A stretch of 64,000 bases of DNA from contig JBBHKE010001241.1 of NCBI GenBank assembly GCA_037447655.1, forward strand, positions 251,195 through 315,194. The letters run 5' to 3'. This DNA comes from Zygnema cylindricum (Eukaryota; Streptophyta; Zygnematophyceae; Zygnematales; Zygnemataceae). The notes beneath the pieces are model-generated. The model was not told the DNA's origin and ran no database searches. It saw nothing but the letters and a program-made list of their open reading frames with translations. Within the stretch, counting starts at the first letter, position 1; the number at the start of each line of letters is the position of its first letter. This document shows, piece by piece, positions 1-10,406 of the stretch. The translations under genes and the position numbers were made by a program.

Positions 1-367
1 ACTCTTTTGTTTATTCCGTTAATCAGATTAATGAGTTAGCTAATGTTTAAGTAGCAATCAAACCCTATGCATCCTAACGGACTACTACGACAGATTGGTA
101 AGGGTTGACGGCTACGCCTCCCCTGCAGGTCGGAGGTTTGAGTCTTGTCGGACTCAACCTTTTTGTTTAAGAGTGACTTATGTCACTCTTTAGTCCTGCC
201 TGAGGAGCTAAGGCAGCCATGGCTCCACCGCCCTCTCTCTCCTTCAATGACTGCTACAAGTATGGGGGCTAGAGAGATAAGGTGCAGGCAGATTGCTTGT
301 GCTTTTTCTTTTAGTTTAATTAAACTAATTTAAGTCCTAGAAAATACATAAAACCCATTTTCCAACA
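1..367 (-). mobile_element. 3' LTR of Copia-1 (LTR-B type), cut by window edge
   Basis: The segment aligns with 6427-6794 and 14433-14800 with few changes. It ends at its right side in TTTTCCAACA, which on the minus strand is the LTR start TGTTGG. A polypurine tract abuts it, so it is the 3' LTR of the minus-strand copia element next to it. It holds a tRNA-like stretch near 80-165 with a B-box-like motif, here mutated to GGTTTGAGTCT; the other copies read GGTTCGAGTCC. The left part of the LTR lies outside the window. Confidence 0.8.
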
Positions 368-380
368 CTCCCCTTATTTT
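368..380 (-). other. Polypurine tract of Copia-1
   Basis: The minus strand reads AATAAGGGGAG directly before the LTR start TGTTGG, the usual plus-strand priming site of LTR retroelements. The same tract precedes the LTR of Copia-2 at 60482-60494, showing that both elements belong to one lineage. Confidence 0.75.
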
Positions 381-496
381 CTAGTAACTCTTCTCTTTTA
401 GTCCACGTTTTTCTTTACAATATTTTAACTTAGGAGATGGGACTGGTGTAGTCATCATGTCCGCCACCATTTCCCCATCTGGTTTGTACTCTAAAC

Positions 497-1021
497 TCAC
501 AATTTTGTTCTCCACTTTTTTCTTACAAAACTTAATCTTATATCCATGTGTTTTGCTTTAAAATGATGCTTGGGGTTTGCGGCAATTGCAATGGCAGCTT
601 GGTTGTCACAAAACACTTTCTGAACTCCAACCTTCATGAATCTAAGTTCTTGTAAGAGAGACTTCACCCACATTAATTCTTTAACAGTCGAGCAAGAAGC
701 CATATACTCAGCCTCCATTGTAGACTGAGCAACCACCTTTTGCTGCTTACAGCTCCAGCAACATGCACCATTCCCAACATACAAAACATATCAAGATGTG
801 CACCTTCTCATAGGAGCATCCCCATAACTGGCATCACTCGAAGTGGTGATGTCAGTATTCTCCTCTCCCAGATGCAACCAAAGACCCCTGGTTCCTATCA
901 AGTATCTCATAACCCTCTTGGTTGCCTCCCAATCTCTCTTTCTAGGATCATTAAGACTCATACTGAGGACACCAACTGCTGCAGCTATGTCTGGTCTTGT
1001 ACAGTTCATGAAATAAATCAA
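497..1021 (-). pseudogene. Copia-1 RNase H domain, frameshifted
   Basis: Two reading frames that join near 787 carry the copia RNase H. The first has TRPDIAAAVGVLS and SSDASYGDAP; the second has STMEAEYMA and CDNQAAIAIA. These supply the acidic residues D, E and D of the active site. The same motifs are in Copia-2 at 60543-60998. A break after RRCTS separates the halves, so no full enzyme can be made. The domain normally removes the RNA strand after minus-strand cDNA synthesis. Confidence 0.85.
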
Positions 1022-1039
1022 TCTTCCTACGACCTGTCT

Positions 1040-1941
1040 CTATGGGAATGACTTCATAAACTGTCTCTCTTCTGGACTCATTTCTTCATCAAGAATAACT
1101 ATTCCTCCTTCTACACTCCCATCACTTACTTTCTTCAAGTCCATGGGAGTGGTACAATTGTTTGCATTATCCATTTGAAACTTCTCTAACATGTTTCCGA
1201 TTGCCTCCTTTTGAGTTAATATGATTATTCTTTTTTCTCTATCCCTTTCTATCTGAATTCCCAAGATATATTTTGCCTTCTCTAAATCTTTCATGTCAAA
1301 TCTGCCCCTTAAATCTTTCTTTAACTTATTTATCTTTTCCATAGATTTGCTTAATACCAGCAAATCATCTATATAGATTGCAATAAAAATCACTCCCTCC
1401 TCATCCTCAAACATGTAGATTGAGTGATCAGAGCTTATTTTGACATATCCCAGATTGGTTAAAAATTCATCCATTTTCTTATTCCATTGTCTGGGAGCCT
1501 GTTTTAGCCCATACAAAGACTTGATAAGTCTGCAGACTTTACTCTCCTCTCCTTTTTCCACAAATCTTTCTGTTTGTTTCATGAAAATCTCTTCCTCTAG
1601 TTCACCATTGAGGAAGGCAGTTTAATATCCATTTGATGGATCTCTATGTCTTGCGCTGCGGCAAGATTGATTAGAATCCTTACTGAAGGAAAGCCTACAA
1701 CTGGTGCAAAGGTCTCTTCATAGTCAATTCCCTCCTTTTGTGTGAAAACCTTCACTACTAACCTGGCCTTATATCTCTCAATTGTGTTACCTGGGTTTAG
1801 TTTTAGTTTAAACACCCATTTACACCCAATTGGTTTTCTGTCTGGGGGGCAGTCCACTAATTCCCATGTATTGGCTTCCATAATGGAAGCCATCTCATCA
1901 TTAACGGCTCTGACCCATCTGTCCTTTTCTGGACTGTTCAC
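1040..1941 (-). pseudogene. Copia-1 reverse transcriptase (RVT_2), interrupted
   Basis: The N-terminal piece (1597-1941) carries the RVT_2 start: WVRAVNDEM, then GCKWVFKLK, then YKARLVVK, then ETFAPVV. The second piece (1040-1582) carries SLYGLKQAPRQW and the catalytic box as YIDD at 1364-1375; most copia enzymes have YVDD, as Copia-2 does. The pieces are out of frame around 1590, and a stop falls where the family continues with AFLNGELEEEIFM. It is a dead copy of the polymerase that makes the element's cDNA. Confidence 0.88.
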
Positions 1942-2189
1942 TGCCTCTGAGTAAGTTTGGGGCTCATCTGGGAGTGACAGTTTTGTTGCCTTGTTTACTG
2001 CCAGTTATTTTTGCTACCTTTTGCTGCTCCTTCGTCCTCCCTCAAAATTCCGAGGCAAGAATGGATGGTAGTCTTGGGTTTCCTCTGAATTACTACATTT
2101 ACTCCCATGTTCATGGAATCAGGTTCCTCTTCCTCTGTGTGAGCTGGTAGTTGTCAATCCAATAGTGGCTCGCTCTCAGTGTGAGTTCC

Positions 2190-3110
2190 TTATGAATCTG
2201 CAGTGATCAGTTGGTTCATGTTGTTGTCATGCAGATCTGAATTAACTTCACTTGGTGATTCGAATCTGACCCTGATAGTTTTTGTATACTTGAAGGGATC
2301 TACAGATTTCCCTTCATCGATCACCACTAGGTGCTTCACCATAATAATGTCTCGTTTTCCTAGATCATACCCTCTATACCCTTTGACATCTTCATCATAC
2401 CCCACTAAGTATCCAGGTTTTCCCCGAGCATCCAATTTCCAATTTGATTTATTAGTGTTCAAACTATATACTTGGCTTCCAAAGACCTTTAGATGAGATA
2501 CATCCGGCTTCCTACCGACCCATCTCTCATATGGTGTCTATCTTTTGACAGCTGAGGTAAAGACTTTATTCTTAATATAGTTTGCACAATTTATAGCTTT
2601 TGCCCAGAAGCGTCTTACTATTTTCTTATGTGTTAGCATACTTCGAGCCATATCACCTAAAGTTCTATTTAACCTTTCAGCTACACCATTCTGCTCTGGA
2701 TTATCTGGAACTGTCTTTTGGTGTTGCACTCCCTCATCTTTCAAAAACTCTTCAAACTGATTAGATGTGTATTCCCCACCATTATCACTTCTAATCCTTT
2801 TAATAAGACTTCCATGAAGCTTTTCACTCCAAGCTTTGTACTCTTTAAAGTATACCGGTGCCTCAGACTTTGATTTAAGAAAATAAACTCTCGAGTATCT
2901 AGACCAGTCATCAGTTATGGTGAGCATGAATCTTTTCCCTCCTACTGAGGGCACTCTGGCCGGTCCCCAAATATCTGTGTGGACTAGATCCAGTACCTTT
3001 TCTCCTTTATATGTAGCAGATTTGGGAAAGGGTAATCTGTGTGCCTTACCTTGAGCGCATCCTCCACAATCACTCGTCATTTGATTGTCTCCAAACTCAA
3101 TGCCTTCCAC
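2190..3110 (-). pseudogene. Copia-1 integrase core and C-terminal region
   Basis: The frame 2538-3110 shows the rve core: HTDIWGP with the first catalytic Asp, IRSDNGGEYTS with the second, and PEQNGVAERLNRT with the Glu. CGGCAQGK near its start is the second half of the HHCC zinc finger, whose His half (WHKRLGHVH) is in the preceding frame. The frame 2190-2462 continues with the copia-type C-terminal part (GYLVGYDEDVKGYRGYDL). A stop at about 2537 and the lack of one frame make it non-functional. Confidence 0.88.
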
Positions 3111-3119
3111 TACTCCCAG

Positions 3120-3707
3120 TTATTTAATTTCTTTCAATCTGTCTAAATGCACATGACCCAAACGTTTATGCCATATCATCATATTAGGGACACCAACATA
3201 ATAAGCTCTCTTCTTTTTATTACCCAGATTCAGCCTAAACATTCCTTGGCTACCCTTCTCAGTTGTAAAGTAGATCTCATCATCATACTTAGCTGTAAAT
3301 GCTCCTTTCCTAGTATAGGTTTCAAAGTCTTTATCATCCAAAACAAAAGTTGAGATAAGATTCTTACTCAACTGAGGTATGTAAAGCAAATGTGAGAAAG
3401 TAACTATGGACGTATGACCTTCCACTAGTACTTTCATATCTACCGATCCCACCAAATCAGTAGTTACTACTCTCCCATCCCCGAACTCTATCTCTACGGT
3501 GGGAATCTTCCTTAGCTTTGTAAACAACTGTTTTTCACAACACATATGCATTGAGGCACTTGAGTCTATGATCCAACCTTCTTCCAAAGCTTCTCGGACA
3601 ACTCCAATTACACACTTCTGTTTCGGTGGGATCTCCGTCTCCTCTAACTTCTCATTAAGAAGAAGCTCTCCGTCATCGTCATCCGAGATATCTTCCTCTC
3701 CGAGCTC
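3120..3707 (-). pseudogene. Copia-1 protease and GAG-pre-integrase
   Basis: WIIDSSASMHMC is the retroviral-type aspartic protease site. The family motif is DSGAS, intact in Copia-2 (WIIDSGASMHMC); here Gly is replaced by Ser, which should abolish or damage activity. It is followed by the GAG-pre-integrase segment ending in WHKRLGHVHLDRLKEIK and a stop. The stretch 3588-3707 holds an acidic linker homologous to Copia-2 but has a stop (ELGEEDISDDD region). Confidence 0.83.
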
Positions 3708-4709
3708 TCAATTCACTTGTGTAGTTACAAGTGCTTTCTTCTTTTCTCCAAAAGATCCACCAGTATAGCTCCCTTTGAGCCTTAGCTCCGTCAGTTTGGA
3801 GCACTTTGCCATGTAGTGTCCAGGTTTCTTGCAGAATTGGCAAGGTCTTTTCGAAGTCCTTGGTCCTCCAATCTGATTTCCACCTCCGCCGATATCTCTA
3901 TAAGGTTTCTTGGGGTCCTTGTTCCACCGATGTGTTCCATTGGCCAGAGCTTGGAAACTCTTCACTCCTCTTCGGATCTCAATAGTGTTCTCTCGAACAA
4001 GGATCATCTTGACATCCGAGCTCCAGATCCATAGGTTGTCATCCAGATTCTGCACCCGATTGACCACATTTTCGTAATCGTCTGGTAGCTTCATGATCAA
4101 GGTATTGACCTAGGCTTTCCTGGTTCTTGATCAGCTTGCACTCTCCAACTCCATATACAAAGCAGCCAGATCGTTGTAATAATCTAGCATCTTCCCCCCT
4201 TTGTAAGTGTATGCATTCAGTTTCTGTTCATCCAACTGTTGCTCTTGAATGGTAGCGCTCCTGTAAATATTCACCAATGTCAACCACAAATCCGCAGCCG
4301 CCAGTATGTGAAGAGGAGATGTTTCCAAACTCTGAGTGAGATGCATCAAGATGAAGTGTCTTGCTGCCATGTTTTTGTAGTCCCATGTTTGTGAATCATT
4401 CTCCTCAGCTTTTAGTATCAGTGTATCTATAAATGGAGCAATAGGCGTTGTTGTCGCCTTCCCTTTCTCCGACACACTGTTTTCCCCTTCATTTGCCTCC
4501 TCTGTTGAAATAGATGGTATCCCTAAAAATTGGACTCCCCCAAACCTTGGTGGTGTCCCAAGAGAAAGACGCCTTACTTGTCCACTCACTTTTCCCCAAT
4601 ATCGCTTTTCACACAATGCACCTGTCATCATCCAGTAGATGAATCCTGTTCCGTTGAAAATTGGCACCCTAGAGGGTGGTCGCATAACCTGTAATTTTGT
4701 GACCTCCAT
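3708..4709 (-). pseudogene. Copia-1 gag with CCHC zinc knuckle, two frames
   Basis: The start MEVTKLQVMRPPSRVPIFNG and the following region (YWMMTGALCEKRYWG) match the UBN2/gag N-terminus of plant copia elements. It continues with LDYYNDLAALYMELESAS, then a break near 4115, then IMKLPDDYENVV and ILVRENTIEIRRG. CQFCKKPGHYMAKC at about 3808-3850 is a perfect CX2CX4HX4C nucleocapsid knuckle. The frame break between the two parts is the main defect. The product would form the virus-like particle that packages the element's RNA. Confidence 0.87.
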
Positions 4710-4769
4710 AGGAACACTGAATTTGCAGCTTACAATAAGCCTCTAAAATTCTATGTGCTCCATTGCCCA

Positions 4770-5839
4770 CAGAATTTGCAGATCCAAAAGAAGCTAATCT
4801 AGATAGTGCCGACTCCAAGTTGATATAAACTCAAATGAATGATCCCTTGACAATTAGAACCCCAATACACCTTCACCCCTGTGAAGAGAAGACCTTGTGT
4901 GTGCTCAGTTCCACCACAGAATGCAAAGCTTGAAAATGTGTTTTTGGAAAATATTCTCCACTTTGACTTGCCACCGGATAAGTGCCACCCTGGCACGCAA
5001 AGACTCTGGCCGACTACACCCCTATATAGCTTGGACTCCCCTCAGTCCGCAGCAAAATGAATCACTGAATTTGCTCACCCGAGCATTAAGTTATGGCTGG
5101 TCAAAGATGACCTTTATAGTTATAAGCTCTCTTAGAGAGAGGTACCGAAATATCACTAAGTCTTAGTCTGCCTACTCATGACTACCTACTACTAAACCCT
5201 AGTCCAATAGCAACACTATATAGTACAAGAAGGTACGATGGGCGATGCACTTATTGTACGGCCATTGTACGACATGGTCTACAAGGTGAAATGTGCCAAA
5301 TCGGTAGCCATAGTTCCTCCTCCCATCTTTTCCGGTGTCAAATAATGTGGCACCACGTGGCACCGCGTGACGCTATCCCCAAAGGCGGCTGAAAGCTTAT
5401 TGCGGGTGGCGGCTGTAATGGTGGCCGTCCGATCAGTTGTATTTATACGGCTTCGATTCGCTTCCATGCATGAATTGATTAATGCGCGTTTTTGTTATTT
5501 TGCTGCGAATTAGTCCTTTGAATCAATAGCTAAATATGCGTGAAATGTTCCACGTGTATCGTTTCAATAGTGACTTAATGGAGAAGACGTTGGTCTATTT
5601 AGCAGTCTACGGACCTCGGTTCAAATCCGGCCAGCGGGAGTATTTTGCTAAAACTAGTAAAATACTTTCTAATTCATTTTGCCTCCCTCTAAATGATGCG
5701 GCAACCATGGCGTGCCTTTGGTCTCTCTTTCTCTCTCTTTACATTCTAACTAAAATATAGAAGTGAACAATAAGTCACCTCTTTTCAACACTCTATTTAT
5801 TTTTCCAATACAGACCTAGAAAATACATAAATTTCAACA
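4770..5839 (-). mobile_element. LTR-A, copy 1 (5' LTR side of Copia-1)
   Basis: The segment lies directly upstream of gag on the minus strand. It ends on the right in ATTTCAACA, which is TGTTGAAAT on the element strand. A TATA box (TATAAATA, minus strand) is at 5440-5447, pointing toward gag. The plus strand contains a B-box-like motif GGTTCAAATCC near 5623. Copy 2 is at 12790-13845. The left boundary is approximate because no clear TG/CA pair was found there. Confidence 0.65.
5440..5447 (-). promoter_or_regulatory. TATA box of LTR-A
   Basis: The minus strand reads GTATAAATACAAC inside LTR-A, about 0.7 kb upstream of the gag start, which suits a retroelement promoter. The identical site in copy 2 is at 13446-13453. 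Confidence 0.5.
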
Positions 5840-6794
5840 ACCTCTAGGATAATTGGAGATGCCCTTCCGTCAACTAAAACAATTGCCTCCCTGGTAGGTA
5901 AGGATTCTAACTGCCTTCACCCATGTGAAGGTTGGACTCGCGTGAGCCCTATGCAAAAAAAATCAGTGAAAACGCCCAATCAGGCGATTAATTATCAAAC
6001 CGCAAAGATGCCTATTTGTACAAAGCACTCTCAGATAGAGGCGGCTATCTACCACAATTCTCTAAGTCATAAACCCCTCTCACAACCCCTATCTACTGAT
6101 GTACGAAACAATCAGACGACTGTACAGCACAGAAAGGTACCTCGGCCGATATACTTTTTGTACAGCCTGTGTACGACAAGGCCATGAAGTGGACGTCTAT
6201 CTTCTCCAGACTTGTCCTCACGCTCCCCGGGATTCTCGCTTCCCAATGACAACTTGCCACGTGTCCCAAGGTCATGTCACATCCGAAAAACGCCAAAGCG
6301 GCCATTTCGGGATCTCGGCGATGATATGGGTCGTCGGATCTAAACTGGCTTTGATTGCTAGCCGTTCAAAATAAATGTCCATTATATTTGTTTAGTGCGT
6401 ACTAAATCCCCAACTAGGTTGTATGTACTCTTTTGTTTATTCCGTTAATCATATTAATGAGTTAGCTAATGTTTAAGTAGCAATCAAACCCTATGCATCC
6501 TAACGGACTACTACGACAGATTGGTAAGGGTTGACGGCTACGCCTCCCCTGCAGGTCGGAGGTTCGAGTCCTGCCCGACTTAACCTTTTTGGTTGAGAGT
6601 GACTTATGTCACTCTTTAGTCCTGCCTGAGGAGCTAAGGCAGCCAGGGGCTCCACCGCCATCTCTCTCTTTCAATGACTGCAACAAGTATGGGGGCTAGA
6701 GAGAGAAGGTGGAGGCAGACTGCTTGTGCTTTTTCTTTTAGTTTAATTAAACTAATTTAATACCTAGAAAATATATAAAACCCATTTTCCAATA
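5840..6794 (-). mobile_element. LTR-B, copy 1, abutting LTR-A
   Basis: It matches the 3' LTR of Copia-1 (1-367) in its right third, and LTR-A more distantly along its length. Shared landmarks with LTR-A are the CTTCACCC-TGTGAAG block, a GTACGA-rich block, a tRNA-like B-box segment (GGTTCGAGTCC near 6560) and the closing CCTAGAAAATA-TAAA. The terminal dinucleotide is TA instead of CA, so it has decayed. It follows LTR-A without a gap, so this is either a solo LTR or the product of a recombination between elements. Confidence 0.65.
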
Positions 6795-8211
6795 AACATC
6801 ACTTTTTAGTGTTCTCGAGGAAAGGTTTTGTGTATTATTGGTCTGATACTGGCGCTAATTAGATAAAAGGAATTTTTCGTTTATTTTAACATCAATGGAT
6901 GGTCGAGTAGCCAACTGTTAAATATACACTAGTATCTCGGAAAAGGAAAAGTGAAAAAGTGACCGGTTGATTACATTAGAGTAACAAAAACACCTTCTAA
7001 AAGTCATTCCTTAAATCAAAAAAGTGACCTGGAAGGACCAATTTTGGTAAAAGAAACATTTGGTAGAGCTGCGAGAAAGTTCCTCTTCACTTCAAGAATA
7101 ATAACTTAAAAAGTTTGGAATTATATCAATAAGTTTGAATGGAAAATTTGCAGCTTCCAGATTCAATGTCTGGATTTAATGAACAAATTTCAATCTGACA
7201 ATATAACAATTTAAAGGTCACAATTTTATCATTAAGTCAAAAAATTCAGCATTGCCTTACTAGTGAGTGTCAGAATCTCACCGACTAGGTTTCGTATCAG
7301 AAAATCATAATAAATAATGAATTATTTTGATTACTAATTAAGATAAATTTCAAAATCGGAATCTCATCGATAAATTAAAATGCTCAAATCTCGTCGGCTA
7401 AATTTTTAAATGGTCATTGTAACGTTTAATCTGCCATAAACATCAGTTTAATGTGTGAAAAAAAATTCATCATTCATAAGATGTATCCTCAAGGAAAATG
7501 AGTGATTTTGAAATGTTACAATGTTAAATACAACAAGTTCTACCCTCAAGAAAAAAAAAATTGCGCACATTTTTTGTCCCATATACCGCGAGTTCACGAC
7601 ATTGTGATGTCAAATGAGCACAATCAATGCATTGAAGGCGGCTATTTTTTGCCAAGAATCAAGATAAAATCTCGCTGGGAGCAATCGTGGCACGGACGAA
7701 AAATGAGGGTTCTGAGTTTAGAGCATAGTTCAAAAGTATGCGTTTTTAGTAGGCCTTTGGTCGGCGCCTTTAGCGTTAGTTCTGTTACGGGCTTTTCATG
7801 TGATCTTCTTAGTTCACTAATTTGATCATCGACAGTCCGATCGTCCGAATTCGACGGTGTAAATAAATGTTTTTGGTCCGAGTGTTTTAATTGGCCCAAT
7901 TTTTGGTTCAGATGTTTTAATTGGTCCAATTTGGTCGTAATACAATATGGGTCTTAAGGTCATATTGTATGTTTTTCCTACAATAGGCATATTGTATGGG
8001 TCTACTTTCACCTACTTTTGCACTATGGTTTAGAGACTTTAGAGCTCTCCGTCGGAGTGGAAAATGCATGGTACGGACGACGGATTTTTGTGTCTAAGCC
8101 GTTCATTGAACTTGGACGGCCCAGGCTGCCGCCAATTTTAGGTTGTGGCAATCGTTCAACCGAAAATGGACGATGCCGATTTCATACCAAGATTCAAGCA
8201 TCGTTGTTCGA
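6795..8211. other. Gene-free flank related to the upstream regions of the ISG12-like genes
   Basis: No gene is supported. Two stretches are homologous to other places in the window on the same strand: about 7110-7640 to 26460-26985, and 7640-8150 to 25889-26110 and 32960-33200 (block GGCGGCTAT...GGCAAGAATC, then CGTCGGA...GGACGGCCCAGG). The order of the two blocks is reversed relative to the 25.9-27.0 kb locus, so the copy has been rearranged. Confidence 0.6.
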
Positions 8212-8385
8212 GTTTTTGACTCCGTTGATCCAGCATCGTTGTTTTGTGCATCGTTGTTTCAAGCATGTTCCGGAGACCCATACGGCGCAAAATTTACGCG
8301 GATGTTTTTCTCCAAACGATGCGTAATCATCTCCCAGTTATGCTCCGCCGTTGAAGCGTTTGTGGGCGATTTCGCCACCGCGTCA
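8212..8385 (+). pseudogene. ISG12-like gene fragment (N-terminal repeats), copy 1
   Basis: A 58-codon stretch of an open frame is clearly related to the N-terminal part of the intact genes at 24252-25270 and 31695-32425. It keeps FQACSGD, then FSKRCVIISQL, then SAVEAFVGD, against VQACSGD, FSKRCIVISQL and SAVEASLGN in the intact gene. The start region, the Gly/Ala-rich membrane domain and exon 2 are missing. Its strand relative to the conserved upstream block is opposite to that in the intact loci, so it came by rearrangement rather than simple duplication. It is most likely a dead fragment. Confidence 0.75.
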
Positions 8386-8890
8386 GAACCGAATGGTAAC
8401 AATCACGAATTCCGACAGAATTATCGTAACAATATCGTCCTGCAAAGTATACATCATGACGCTAATAGTGATTATATTCTTTAAGCCACATAAAAATCCG
8501 TTCTCTGTGCACAATCGATTTTCTGATCCGACGGTTGCAAAATGAAACGTTATGTTCTAACCTTTATATTGGCAGTCTCGAATAGAAAATTAGACGTGTG
8601 CCCGGATTAAGATATTTTTAGGGGAATTGCTAATCGTGGAATGAGAAACTATCTGCGCACAGCAATTTTATTTACATGTGGTTGTCGCAGTTTTGTTACA
8701 GTAAACCTATGTCGGCCGTGTGAATTGTTTTTTTTATGACGGTCGACGCTCGCAAGCGCGACACTTTTTTAACCGTAGTTACAATATTCCGTCAGTCAAG
8801 GTTGTTCCATGGATTGACCTTCAAATCTGAACTCAAAAGGTACGTAGCTTGTACTAAACTGTACTTCAAATGTACAATTTTTTACATCTA

Positions 8891-9097
8891 CACCACGAAT
8901 CGTTATTAGCGTCAGTGCTTATTTCGCCACTTAAAACATCTTTTCTCCGTACACATTTGTTGGATTTGGATTTTCAATTTGAGACTGCCAATCGGAAGCT
9001 GAGAATGTTACCTTTCAATCGCAACCGTCAAATCCACAATCCGACAAATATGTACGGAGATAAGATGTTTTAAGTGGCAAAAAAAACATTGACGCTA
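8891..9097. mobile_element. TA-target MITE with inner hairpin, right end interrupted
   Basis: The left terminal repeat begins TA|CACCACGAATCGTTATTAG. Inside is a long inverted repeat: GCCACTTAAAACATCTTTT at about 8930 and its complement ending in AAGATGTTTTAAGTGGC at about 9062-9078. The right terminal repeat is cut at GACGC by insertion of the next MITE into its TA, and continues as TAATAG after that MITE. Relatives lie at 29295-29516 and 32698-32914. Confidence 0.65.
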
Positions 9098-9606
9098 CAC
9101 CGTGAATCGCTATTAGCGTGTTGGTCGCTAATTGAGGTACCCTGTTTTTTTGGGCAAATTCTCAAATAGAATTAGACATTCTAAATGTTCCTACACGTTA
9201 TTTGAGGTGTTCCATAAAATAGGATTCATGACTCTAATATAGTGCCATCGTAAATAGTGTGATGTACGGTCTGTCAGACTTGTACTTTTTGTACTTTTTT
9301 TAGTAGAAAAAGATATTCACGCTGTCCCGTAATCGCGCTAACATGTAATTGCGTAAAGATTTTCCGGCATTCGCGGATGAAAAAAAAATGCGACGGCGTA
9401 CGATTTGAGCAATTTCGTAAATGCACAAATTGTAATGTGGAGATATTCTGAACCGAAATTTTTTACAAAGCAGTTTGCAAATTAGAGTGTACGAAAAATT
9501 AGAATAAAAGATATTTCCAAAAAAGACGACATTCCCAATTAGCGTAAATAACGCTAATTGTTTCATTACGCTATCTATTTCATTACGCTAATAGCGATTC
9601 ACGGTG
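9098..9606. mobile_element. TA-target MITE (long form), nested in the preceding MITE
   Basis: The ends are CACCGTGAATCGCTATTAGC and the complement GCTAATAGCGATTCACGGTG, bounded by TA on both sides. It is 509 bp, with no coding capacity. The first 180 bases are identical to the partner at 17104; from 9277 on the two copies differ often. The TA target points to a Tc1/mariner-type transposase acting in trans. Confidence 0.75.
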
Positions 9607-9868
9607 TAATAGTTCACCGACTATTGTACCAATGGGCGGTGTCTCGTACTTCTTCTATTACCGTAGGATTTGTCGGCCTCAAAATCGGAAACGGTTGAAC
9701 ACTTGTACGGTCAATCTGTGACATGTCATCACATTTTTTATCTAGAACCGCGCGACGAAGAACGAGGTATGCCACCGTTGATCTTGGTTACAAAGCGTCT
9801 GCACCGACCGTACAGTACAGGAGATCTTTCGTATCTTGATCTACGGTCAGGGTATCTACTATACAGTA

Positions 9869-10406
9869 CACCGCCAATCGTTATTAGCGTTGTGTACGCT
9901 AATTCCGTCCCGCTTTTTTTTTTTTATTCTCCATTAGTGTAGTTCACTCTATTTTTTTATTTATTCTATTTAGGGTTATATTCAGTACGTTGTTTCTTAA
10001 ATAGAGTGGTGTACGGTCAGTGTCAGACCGTACATAAATGTACCTTTTTAAGTTAAAAAGTACAGTAAATTAGTTTTAGTAACCGCGGACGCATGAGAAT
10101 GTGCTTTCTAAAAAGGAAAAAAAACTAGGTCATAAATAAATCCCGTTCGCACATACTCGTCCGACAGCCGCGTTTCGACCGTGTGAATGTACGATTTGTG
10201 TACGATTTGTCAGATTGTGTACGAAAACCTATATTAGTGTAAGCATGTTTGTGACCGACATTCTTTTTTTCAAAGATCCAAATTACCATAATCAAACAAT
10301 TAGAATGTATGATTTTTTCCAAAATTTTCAAATTCTTAAATAGCGTACACCACGGTAATTATTTTTATACGTTGAAAAAATTACACGCTAATAACGATTG
10401 GCGGTG
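9869..10406. mobile_element. TA-target MITE (long form)
   Basis: The terminal repeats are CACCGCCAATCGTTATTAGC and its exact complement GCTAATAACGATTGGCGGTG, with TA on both sides. It is 538 bp, non-coding. The interior (10018-10330) is closely related to 44410-44710. The run of T at 9911-9925 followed by ATTCTC is the undisturbed counterpart of the site where another element sits at 44925-45654. Confidence 0.85.

Larger units (their letters stand above)
368..4769 (-). mobile_element. Ty1/copia retrotransposon internal region, decayed (Copia-1)
   Basis: On the minus strand the order is gag, protease, integrase, reverse transcriptase and RNase H, which is the Ty1/copia order (integrase before reverse transcriptase). 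Every domain is recognisable, but the polyprotein is broken by stops and frameshifts at about eight places, so the copy cannot act on its own. A possible primer-binding site, minus-strand TGGGCAATGGAGC, lies at 4757-4769 between gag and LTR-A; I could not match it to a tRNA with certainty. Copia-2 (60.5-64 kb) and the gag remnant at 11.4-12.8 kb are relatives. Confidence 0.9.
4995..9276. repeat. Segmental duplication, copy 1 (partner 13001-17282)
   Basis: From about 5215 to 9276 I see no difference from the segment 8006 bases to the right; three substitutions lie between 5050 and 5210. Outside both ends the two loci are still homologous but clearly diverged (gag/LTR start on the left, a MITE on the right). 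The unit covers most of LTR-A, all of LTR-B, a repeat-rich flank, an ISG12-like fragment and MITEs. Confidence 0.92.

Noticed and set aside
6486-6600. A functional tRNA gene in LTR-B
   Set aside because: A T-arm and B-box are visible, but the acceptor stem does not pair, the anticodon arm is not convincing, and the sequence is part of an LTR repeated at several places.
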